A DNA stretch of 20,902 nt from Bifiguratus adelaidae (Eukaryota > Mucoromycota > Endogonomycetes > Endogonales): assembly GCA_002261195.1 (NCBI GenBank), contig MVBO01000198.1:1-20902 (forward strand), given 5' to 3'. The notes beneath the pieces are model-generated. The model was not told the origin of the DNA. It saw only the letters and a list, made by a program, of their open reading frames with translations, and searched no databases. A program made the translations under genes and the position numbers. Numbering within the stretch: position 1 is the stretch's first letter; each line of letters opens with the position of its first letter. Of this stretch, positions 12,262-19,426 are shown in pieces.

Positions 12262-14448
12262 TTAACCACAATACGTATTTCCGGGACAGCCTACAGCAGT
12301 ACCGAAAACTGCGCCCGAGACACCGGCAATTTGCAGAATAGCGTTGACGATACCACCAAGGCCTTCACCCGCGATGAACCCAGCTGCCACTGCATAACAA
12401 TACATTACATAATTTGAAGGGAACTTGCGCTTCCACACGAATGCAACCAGGGAGCCGAAAAGCATAGCCGTTGGAAACGTCGTCACATACATGATGAAAG
12501 CGACACCGATGGCGTTGAAATTTGGTACAAAATGGTGGTATCTCGATGGAATGTAAAAGTATTTGATGACCGTGACAATAATCGCGATAAGTCCGAAAGC
12601 AATAGACACATAACCAGACGACGGTGGAATAGGCAAAGTCGGGGCGGTGATGGCAGTGGCAATAGCGCGCCAAGCGCCTACATCGGGCACCGGGAAGGTG
12701 CAAGTCGCTTGGCCAGACAAGCTGTTGATGCAAGGATACGCGGCTGAAAACAAGATATACATGAGGACACTCATGAAAATTGAGACAATAGCGCCGAAAA
12801 GCTGTGCATAGAGCTGCGCTCGAGGGGACGCCCCGAGTAGATGAGCGGTTTTGAGATCGCTCATCATATCCGCTGATTGTTCCGAAGCGCCCAATGTAAC
12901 CATACCGGCGAGCAAGTTCAAAAGCTGATTTTGAACTGGGGCCTGGCCGACGCCTTTGGCAACGCCGCCAAAAATGAGCTGTGAGGCATTGCCAAGAGAT
13001 GTGACAGGCGTGATGTTTGTCCGTCCGGTGCATTCAGCTCCAATCATGCTGAAGAGGAAAGCGAAAATAATAGAGAGGAGGGTGATGCCCACGTTTTGCT
13101 GAAACTGCAGACCAAGAACAAGGCAAGTGAAGAATGTGCTGAGCACAACACCGCCCATCCACATCCATTGGGGTACTTGCTGGGATTTCGGAATTGGATC
13201 GTAGATCATATCTTCCTCTGCGATGGCCGACATGGGCTTGTTGATCAAACGAGCCAACGGCTCCATCATTGATTTGAAAGCGACGTAAACCGTCTTGTAA
13301 TTGCATCCGACTTCCGCAAATGATCCACACAGAAGCATCATTGTGCCAGGCCAAATCATCCAGTAACGTGGAGAAGGCGCGTTGATGGGATCGTCCATCA
13401 CCAGACTAGCGTAGCTAATATAGCCAGGAAACTCAGGGCTAACTGCAGTACCCACCGCCTTGCCTGTCGCAACAATAGCCGGACCAATGATGGCCCAAGC
13501 CAAAAAGGATCCACCGAAGACGGAGACACCAGAGTTCAGACCCATGAGCATACCGACGCCAATGAAGGCAGGTGTCCACTCCCACACCCAGCCCCAATTC
13601 TCTGCTTCAATGATGCCTTGCCAACCTGCCTTATAGAGGCCCCAAAAGATATGCCAATCCCACAATAGACCAGGTGCATATTCCGAAACCACACGCCAGG
13701 TGATGGCTACACAGAAAGCTACGATGAGGCATTTTGTCTTCTTTCGGGCATTGGCTTCTGCGTCCTTGCCAACGTGCAACGAGCGGATAGTGTAAGCGGC
13801 AGCCACGCCGGAGGGGAAAACCAGCTTTAATTTGAGAATGTAGTATTTCCGCAAGGGAATGGCGAAAAACATGCCGTAGAAAGCGCAACACGCCGTGAAG
13901 GTGACAAGTCTCCCGAAATCTTCCTTTGGCGAGGACAGTAAACCTAGCTGGTAGGCAGCTGGGAATCCAGACGTAAAGAGCAGTCCGAGTGAGCCAGCAG
14001 CAGTGGCAGCCGATTGACAGCACACGTTCTCCTTGGGTCCAAAGTAGCCTCCTCCGAGATATTTCGGCAATGCCTTGGACATGGGCTTGAGGATGGCGTA
14101 CCCGAAGATCGAGCCAAAGAGAGAGGCTCCAAAGGTCCACCCTGTCTTTAGGCCGAGATAAACGTTGGAAGCAGCAATCACTCCTCCAAGTACGCATCCC
14201 ACGAGGGTTGCCCTGAAGGTGAAATTTTTGTCATCGGGGTCGGCGTTGGGATCCTCGGGAAAGGGGTCATCGGTATTGATGAAACCGAAATCCTCTTTGG
14301 AATTTTCGGAAGTCGAATAGCCTTGTTCCACACTGCTGCTCTCTTCATTGTTCTCCTTGTGTTGCACAAAATAGTTCTTCTCATCCAGGGTGAGCCCATC
14401 GTCACCACCATTGGCAATATCCAAATTTGTGACCTCCACTGTCCCCAT
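12262..14448 (-). CDS. OPT-superfamily oligopeptide/metal-chelate transporter
   Basis: One uninterrupted exon encodes 728 aa ending in TAA. The first in-frame ATG is at 14448, with a TAG upstream in frame. The OPT superfamily carries small peptides, glutathione or metal-nicotianamine/siderophore chelates with protons. Residues 1-75 are acidic and cytosolic (ENNEESSSVEQGYSTSEN, DPFPEDPNADPDDKNF). Some 14-16 hydrophobic helices follow. Conserved landmarks include LGGVIAASNVYLGLKTGW, NVCCQSAATAAGSLGLLFTSGFPA, KLVFPSGVAAAYTIRSLH, GRTNITPVTSLGNASQL, ASEQSADMMSDLKTAHLLGA and AGFIAGEGLGGIVNAILQI. These place it in the YSL/PT-like branch shared by fungi and plants rather than the classical yeast Opt1 branch; the substrate cannot be read from sequence. 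Being intronless, it stands out from its intron-bearing neighbours. Confidence 0.93.
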   Translation of the reverse strand: MGTVEVTNLDIANGGDDGLTLDEKNYFVQHKENNEESSSVEQGYSTSENSKEDFGFINTDDPFPEDPNADPDDKNFTFRATLVGCVLGGVIAASNVYLGLKTGWTFGASLFGSIFGYAILKPMSKALPKYLGGGYFGPKENVCCQSAATAAGSLGLLFTSGFPAAYQLGLLSSPKEDFGRLVTFTACCAFYGMFFAIPLRKYYILKLKLVFPSGVAAAYTIRSLHVGKDAEANARKKTKCLIVAFCVAITWRVVSEYAPGLLWDWHIFWGLYKAGWQGIIEAENWGWVWEWTPAFIGVGMLMGLNSGVSVFGGSFLAWAIIGPAIVATGKAVGTAVSPEFPGYISYASLVMDDPINAPSPRYWMIWPGTMMLLCGSFAEVGCNYKTVYVAFKSMMEPLARLINKPMSAIAEEDMIYDPIPKSQQVPQWMWMGGVVLSTFFTCLVLGLQFQQNVGITLLSIIFAFLFSMIGAECTGRTNITPVTSLGNASQLIFGGVAKGVGQAPVQNQLLNLLAGMVTLGASEQSADMMSDLKTAHLLGASPRAQLYAQLFGAIVSIFMSVLMYILFSAAYPCINSLSGQATCTFPVPDVGAWRAIATAITAPTLPIPPSSGYVSIAFGLIAIIVTVIKYFYIPSRYHHFVPNFNAIGVAFIMYVTTFPTAMLFGSLVAFVWKRKFPSNYVMYCYAVAAGFIAGEGLGGIVNAILQIAGVSGAVFGTAVGCPGNTYCG

Positions 14449-14510
14449 GTTGGACAACCTCTAGATCCTATATGAGATCAGAGCAAGGATCCGATGTGGA
14501 GTATGCCAAG

Positions 14511-14519
14511 TATTTATAT
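14511..14519 (-). promoter_or_regulatory. TATA box of the OPT transporter
   Basis: On the minus strand the bases read ATATAAATA, about 63-71 bp upstream of the OPT start codon, a normal spacing for a TATA-driven promoter. A near-repeat of TATATGAGRTCAGA occurs twice on the plus strand around 14468 and 14516. Its role is unknown. Confidence 0.5.
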
Positions 14520-15392
14520 GAGGTCAGAATACGATAGCCACTACCGAATCCCTAGCTCCGATATCTAACCAAGTCCGCGGCGCCGTGTCGCGGAAATCAA
14601 TATTCATTAAGGTGTTCTTGTTTGCTCATTCATTCTATAGATAAGCACAAGGCTCCTATTGGGCCGTCCAGAGGCAAAAAAGCGCGGACTAACTCCACTA
14701 CTGCCCACCCATACCGGACTGTTTTTGATCTCCGGGCGAGTCCCAAACCCATACGTTTGCGGAACCGCCAAGAACCCAAAAAGTAGACTACTATCTTCAT
14801 GATAAGCCATGTTTGACATTTTGTACGGTCAAGTGTGAGAAAACCGAAGATGCGGACCCTTGGAGAACCTGAAAGCAGTTCTACATTGTCCACGCGCACC
14901 CAATGTCTTTATTAGGAAATTGTGGTCTGGGATGTCCGAGCGTTGCCTTTAACCCCGGAACTCTGTCGCAAGACCACGACGGAAATACAAACGTGCAGCA
15001 TTCCATAGGATGAAGTCCAGGGTCTGCAAAGCGTCGACGTCGCCATCTTCCCGTAACATTATGAAAAGTGAGGAGACTGGGTCAATGTTTCAGCAGCGAA
15101 CAATGAATGCGGGATACATCGGTAGAGCCATGCGTTATTCAATAAGCTGACTAAGCCACGTGTAATCTAGCCAGACTTAGGTCACTTGCCAAACGCAACT
15201 GATAACGATCATATCCTTTTGGATGCAAGTCAATTGATCTGGTGATAGAATGTCTACATGAGACCGGGGATGTCAGGGTCTGCAGGAGCGTTTAGATCAC
15301 CAGCAAGATGCCGTATACCGGTGCGCCGATCAAGATCATCCTTCTGTTGCCTTTGCTGCCGAAGTGGTGACCATGAAGAGCATCTTGAGATG
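14520..15392. other. intergenic stretch without a recognisable gene
   Basis: This 0.87-kb stretch lies between the OPT promoter and the end of the lysozyme relic. Open frames here are short, mostly lack an ATG and match nothing I recognise. A run on the minus strand ending at 15254 (KDDLDRRTGIRHLAGDL) looks faintly protein-like but is not supported by an upstream exon. I see no repeat, RNA gene or mobile-element ends. Confidence 0.4.
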
Positions 15393-16057
15393 TTAACTAG
15401 AAGCAAGCTTGTGTAGTCACGATTGGTCTCCGGGCAACGGACCGCTATCAGAGTATTGCCAGAATGGGAAAGATTTCCGTCCAGCAGGCAAGGACCCAAT
15501 GGAAGATCGGTAGCTTGCGGATCCACAAAAGATAGGTCGTAACCAAAGAGACGGAATTCTCCGTAGAGGTTTTCCACTACGAAGTGCTCATGTATATGAC
15601 CGGATATCTACCTGCGGATGAACGATAGGCACGGCTAAAGTCTTGATTTCAATTTGCCATGATGTTCGTGGACAAGCCATAACAGTGTGTGCCTGACGGA
15701 TTGAATTTCAGTTGCAACGCGCCAGCAAGAGTTTCTTCGTCGCTGGTCCAACCTCCACCGTGTGCAATGAACAACTGGGCTTGTGCAGCACCAGATGAGC
15801 TATCCGGCCTTGCGTAATGATGCGCACCGCAGATTAGAACGGACTTTTATTCTCCAGTTTACTGTTGTTTGGAAATGGAGGTTGATCGCCTTAATTCCCT
15901 CTGTAGCTTTGATATAAGCGAAATGGGCTCCAGTAGCTCTAAGATTTGGTCACGCTATGTTTGTCTTTAATTCGCCAATATCGCACCCTTCCAACTGAGC
16001 CGAACCGGCTGCCGAAGATAACACCAGCAGGGCTAGAGCCACAACTAATACCTTCAT
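15393..16057 (-). pseudogene. GH25 (Chalaropsis-type) lysozyme relic
   Basis: The relic starts with an intact ATG and signal peptide (MKVLVVALALLVLSSAAGSA) followed by QLEGCDI, the N-terminus of secreted fungal GH25 muramidases. GH25 landmarks then appear in order but in three frames: ATGAHFAYIKATEGI, GAHHYARPDSSSGAAQAQ, FIAHGGGWTSDEETLAGAL, NPSGTHCYGLS, SAGRYPVIYMSTS, LLWI, RSSIGSLPAG, FPFWQYSDSGPLPGDQ, and KLASS before a final TAA. In-frame stops are TGA at 15952-15950, TGA at 15651-15649 and TAG at 15579-15577, each where the family has Trp. Frameshifts lie near 15840-15880 and near 15530. The catalytic Asp-X-Glu of the GALDLEYNP-type motif reads GALQLKFNP, so both acids are lost. Total size (665 bp) matches an intact family member of about 220 aa, so this is a point-mutated, not truncated, gene. 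GH25 enzymes cut bacterial peptidoglycan between MurNAc and GlcNAc. Confidence 0.88.
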
Positions 16058-16113
16058 ATTATGCCACAAGGTAATCTATTGAGCTTGGAAGGGGCGAGTA
16101 AGAAGAACTCGCC

Positions 16114-16121
16114 ATTTATAT
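16114..16121 (-). promoter_or_regulatory. TATA box of the GH25 relic
   Basis: The minus strand reads ATATAAAT about 57-64 bp upstream of the relic's ATG, the same spacing as the OPT and CrtC-like promoters in this window. The promoter therefore seems to have outlived the coding sequence. Confidence 0.45.
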
Positions 16122-16561
16122 GCCACCAAAATACGCAATGTTACTATATGCAAGCTTTGTCCCTCTGACGCTGCGGATAAGGACATCAGTTACCAGCAAA
16201 GCGCATAATTGGCTGAAGAGGTGAGGGGAAATTAAAACTTTGCCCCCTTAGTTTATATTGAACGAGTACCAAGCATTGTGCCTAGTGTTAATATAGGCAT
16301 TTGGCAAGCCGTGAGCAAGCAATTGTAGGACACGAGGGCATTTCGTCTGATGACAACGTGATCGATATGTTGCTCTCGACTTCAACCGAGGTCTCGATTG
16401 TCCGAGACCGAGACATCGATAACAGTAACGCGCATGAATGTCGACGCCAACTATTATCCAATGCCTTAAACCTCGATGCACCGGGGATCTCGAACGCTTT
16501 GGCTCTACGAACTTTCACAGGAATAAGGTCAGCTTGCTTAGAATGATCCATTTCTTGCTCG
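16122..16561. other. intergenic stretch between lysozyme relic and LYS9 promoter
   Basis: No gene can be supported here. A minus-strand frame of 87 codons starting with ATG at 16551, and an overlapping plus-strand frame, have no family resemblance. A 7-bp inverted repeat with a 6-nt loop (GGTCTCG at 16390-16396, CGAGACC at 16403-16409) is present but isolated. Confidence 0.4.
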
Positions 16562-16569
16562 TGACGTCA
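16562..16569. promoter_or_regulatory. CRE palindrome upstream of LYS9
   Basis: The perfect palindrome TGACGTCA lies about 280 bp upstream of the LYS9 start codon. This is the ATF/CREB-type bZIP site, which Gcn4-class factors can also bind. Function here is inferred from position and motif alone. Confidence 0.4.
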
Positions 16570-16677
16570 CATCTCTGAACCACATTGAAGTCATACGTCA
16601 TTGAAGTGATTTAACAAGTTGGCTCCCCTTCCCTGGAGTCACGGCATCTTTGTTGCTGATGATTCCATCCGCAAACG

Positions 16678-16684
16678 TGAGTCA
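16678..16684 (+). promoter_or_regulatory. Gcn4/CPC1-type site upstream of LYS9
   Basis: TGAGTCA matches the Gcn4 consensus TGASTCA exactly and lies 164 bp upstream of the LYS9 ATG. Gcn4/CPC1 drives amino-acid biosynthesis genes, including the lysine pathway, during starvation, so the site fits its neighbour well. Confidence 0.6.
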
Positions 16685-16798
16685 TGCCATCTTTACGTTG
16701 CCCTTATTTGGTAGTGAGTACCTTGTTTGTCAAAGATTGAGATTTGGTTTTTCTCCACTTTGGACGGAGCGAGGTCATCCTTGGCTATGTCGATTTGC

Positions 16799-16805
16799 TA
16801 TATAA
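16799..16805 (+). promoter_or_regulatory. TATA box of LYS9
   Basis: TATATAA lies 43-49 bp upstream of the LYS9 start codon and 115 bp downstream of the Gcn4-type site. With such a short distance the 5' leader must be very short or start within a few tens of bases. Confidence 0.5.
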
Positions 16806-16847
16806 GTCATGAAACACTGGGTAAGATAATGCCCATTCAGAGGTACC

Positions 16848-18302
16848 ATGTCCAAGTGGGTGATACCCAAACGCCTGGCCTTAATAGCTGATCCCGTCCC
16901 CTACTAGGAATATCTTGCTATTAGGAGCCGGCTTCGTTGCTGGACCTTGTGTCGAGTACTTGTTGCGTAGACCCGACTTTTCTGTAACCATTGCATCTCG
17001 CACTTTGTCACGTGCGCAGACGGTACAGAAGCAGTATCCTCGAGCGTCTGCTGTTTCGGTGGATATCAATGATACCAGGGCTGTCGAGCAGTTGGTATCT
17101 CAACACGATCTTGTGATCTCTCTAATTCCGTATACCTATCATGTGGATGTCATCAAAACGGCCATCAAGTACAAAAAGCATGTAGTCACCACAAGCTACA
17201 TCAATCCGTTTATGGCAGAGCTTGACCAAGCGTAAGTTTTCCGGTCGCTCGGAACGTCACAGACTAAGTATACCCTAGTGCCAAAGACGCCGGTATCACA
17301 GTGTTGAATGAAATCGGTCTCGATCCCGGTATCGATCACCTGTACGCTATCAAGATGATTGATGAGGTGCACAGAGCTGGAGGCAAGGTTAAGTCATTCC
17401 AATCTTTCTGCGCTGCCCTTCCTGCACCAGAATGCTCCAACAATCCTTTTGGATACAAGTTCTCGTGGTCTCCCCATGGTGTTTTGCTATCGCTCAAGAA
17501 CAATGCCAGATTCCTCAAGGATGGTAAAGTCGTCGACATCCCTGGCGCTGAGCTAATGAGCACGGCGAAACCAATTCTTACCGGTTACCCTGGATTTGCC
17601 TTTGTTGGTTATGCGAACCGCGACTCCACACCGTATGCCTCACGCTACCAAATGCCCGAAGCCCAAAACATCATCCGTGGCAGTCTGCGCTATCCGGGCT
17701 GTCCAGAACTAACAAAGGCATTGATGGATATAGGACTCTTGGATAACCAGCCGCAACCACATCTTGATCCCAAAGCCGCACCATTGCCCTGGTCAGCCGT
17801 CACTACACATGCTTTGGGCCTTGATCATTCTCAAGTGCAAGGCGCGTCCTTGCAAGACGCCATCGTCGAAAAAGCGTCCCTGGCGGATTCGCCAAACAAA
17901 AGTGCAGTCTTGGACGGTTTACGTTGGCTCGGGCTATTTTCTGACCAGCCCTGCCATCCGCGGGACAATTATATGGATACTTTGTGCGCTCAGCTTGAAG
18001 AAAAGATGCAATACGGTCCAGGGGAACGCGATCTAGTGCTATTGCAGCATCGAGTTGAAGTTAGCCTTGCAAATGGAGAAAACGAGACCCGCACCTCTAC
18101 ATTGATTGGATATGGTATCCCTGATGGGGACAGTGCAATGGCCAAGACAGTGGGTGTACCTTGTGGTATCGCATCCATGCTCATCCTAGACGGCGTGCTC
18201 TCGCGAAAGGGTGTTTTTGCTCCTTTGTCTCGCGACATTAGCGACCCAATCATGGAACTTTTGAGCAAAGAAGGCATTAGCATGGTAGAGGCCACCCTGT
18301 AA
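16848..18302 (+). CDS. LYS9: saccharopine dehydrogenase (NADP+, L-glutamate-forming), lysine biosynthesis
   Basis: Exons 16848-16855, 16908-17231 and 17279-18302 (introns 52 and 47 nt) give 451 aa ending in TAA, the usual size for yeast Lys9. The enzyme joins alpha-aminoadipate semialdehyde and glutamate to form saccharopine, the penultimate step of the fungal alpha-aminoadipate pathway. The Rossmann start NILLLGAGFVAGPCVEYL is followed by TIASRTLSRA, DLVISLIPYTYH, VVTTSYINP, NEIGLDPGIDHLYA, IDEVHRAGGKVKSF, ALPAPE, NPFGYKFSWSPHGVLL, GLRWLGLFSD, MDTLCAQLEEKMQY and ERDLVLLQH. The first exon is only ATGTCCAA. It is needed because no ATG precedes the Rossmann strand in exon 2, and the junction yields MSKNILLLG, as in other Lys9 proteins. 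It is not fused to spermidine synthase, and no such gene lies upstream. The Gcn4-type site, CRE and TATA box upstream support general amino-acid control. Confidence 0.96.
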
Positions 18303-18416
18303 TGATGTGACAAATAGGGAGTAACAATAAGCACACCATTTCAATGTATACTCTAGGATTGGGATTAGAATTAGCTCAATACGAATAGGAATAGGGTTAG
18401 GGTGCATGTATAATGG
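18303..18416. repeat. LYS9 3' flank with a telomere-like AGGGTTAGGG
   Basis: Just downstream of LYS9 a G/A-rich run ends in AGGGTTAGGG at 18393-18402, slightly under two units of TTAGGG on the plus strand. It is preceded by degenerate look-alikes (GGGATTAG, GAATAGG). Too short to be a telomere tract; at most an interstitial remnant. Confidence 0.3.
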
Positions 18417-19036
18417 TTTAACGGATATGAGAAAGAGCGCAGCGGGGTGCTCTCGTGTCAGCTTTGTTATTGGGACCTATAATATCTGAACACAAACGGC
18501 TTAATTTTACTTGCAATGAAGCCAGTCGCTCGCCATAGCTCTTGCGCACCAGTAACGTAACAGATGATGAACACGAGCCATTTCGGATATTTATAATTGT
18601 AACGAGGTACCGCGTAGTTTGTGAGTTCGTTGATATGTAAAGCTCTGTCACTTCCTTGGCGATTTTGGGTGCAAACTGAGCGGCACTGGAAGGGTTGCTG
18701 ATTCCAGCCACGGTCTGGTTCCGCAGATCTACCTTGTACCCACATTTGGCAGAATGAAGACATTTCCTTTGAATGTTTCTGACTACAACCTCAAAGGCTT
18801 CCTAGCCCAGTATTTCGCTTATTCTTGCGTTCGCTAAGGTCACTATCCATACTTTGCGCTCCCAGACCAACTGATCTTTGGAATAGTAATACAATGATGA
18901 GTTTTTGTAGCAAGCCCATAATTTTTATGCACTTGTCTCTTGTAGTCGAGAAATTCGGGCTGATCCAATTACGATATTTGTAGTTTTCCCACCTGGATTC
19001 AACGCGAACCTGTAACTGTAATTTGACTAGGCACAT
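18417..19036 (-). other. possible eroded coding stretch on the minus strand, no recognised family
   Basis: On the minus strand one frame stays open, apart from a TAG near 18810, from about 18920 down to 18418. It reads QLVWERKVWIVTLANARI before the TAG and QTVAGISNPSSAAQFAPKI after it. An overlapping frame starts at an ATG near 18920 with a hydrophobic, signal-like run (MGLLQKLIIVLLFQ). No family is recognised, no splice structure joins the parts, and composition is AT-richer than the real genes. It could be a decayed secreted-protein gene or chance. Beyond this I see nothing coding between LYS9 and 19427. Confidence 0.2.
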
Positions 19037-19118
19037 CGCTATAAATCTGAAATAATTTGGTGCATTCCATTTTTGGTATTTGGTTTACCCAAAAGGGAAT
19101 TCGGAGGATGGGCGGCGA

Positions 19119-19131
19119 GGGGTTAGGGTTA
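19119..19131 (+). repeat. telomere-like GGGGTTAGGGTTA
   Basis: A second two-unit TTAGGG-type motif, in the same orientation as the one near 18393 and about 720 bp from it. The flanking sequence is not repetitive. Chance cannot be excluded for so short a match. Confidence 0.3.
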
Positions 19132-19345
19132 AATTCACGATTGGTAACGCTGATAAACATTTAATACCCTTAGTAAAGGAAAATAAAGTCGGTCATCTAA
19201 GCTCCGGGAGCCTATTACTAAGTAATATTGAATAATGTTCCCGCTGTCTCGTCCGGCCCGAGGGAACCTGAATTACAGCGCCGGTTACGATTCGAACGAT
19301 GGTCTCGGCCTTACGGAAAGCAAATAGCCGAGGGCTTAGCGGTGT

Positions 19346-19377
19346 TGAGTCATCAGTCAATCCTTGCATATATAAAA
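19346..19377 (+). promoter_or_regulatory. promoter of the CrtC-like gene: TGAGTCA and TATA box
   Basis: TGAGTCA (bZIP/AP-1/Gcn4 type) lies at 19346-19352 and TATATAAAA at 19369-19377, about 75 and 50 bp upstream of the ATG. The leader between the TATA box and the ATG is pyrimidine/A-rich, a usual fungal start-site context. The promoter looks intact although the coding sequence is damaged. Confidence 0.5.
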
Positions 19378-19426
19378 ACATGTCGCGGTGCCAACTATCT
19401 CTACACCTCAACTTTAGCTACGCATC

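Noticed and set aside
12365-14197. Several long open frames (about 190-220 codons) within the OPT locus
   Set aside because: They are alternative-frame shadows of the 728-aa transporter, with Arg/His/Cys-heavy composition and no domain.
15254-15577. 107-codon minus-strand open frame as a gene
   Set aside because: It starts at GTG rather than ATG, and its first half overlaps the GH25 relic in a different frame.
16288-16551. 87-codon minus-strand frame and an overlapping 81-codon plus-strand frame
   Set aside because: Neither shows a domain, a signal peptide or good coding composition, and two overlapping frames of equal quality suggest chance.
19265-19310. tRNA T-arm-like sequence (CGTTCGAATCG on the minus strand)
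   Set aside because: The flanking bases pair in only two of five stem positions, and no D-arm, anticodon arm or acceptor stem could be fitted.
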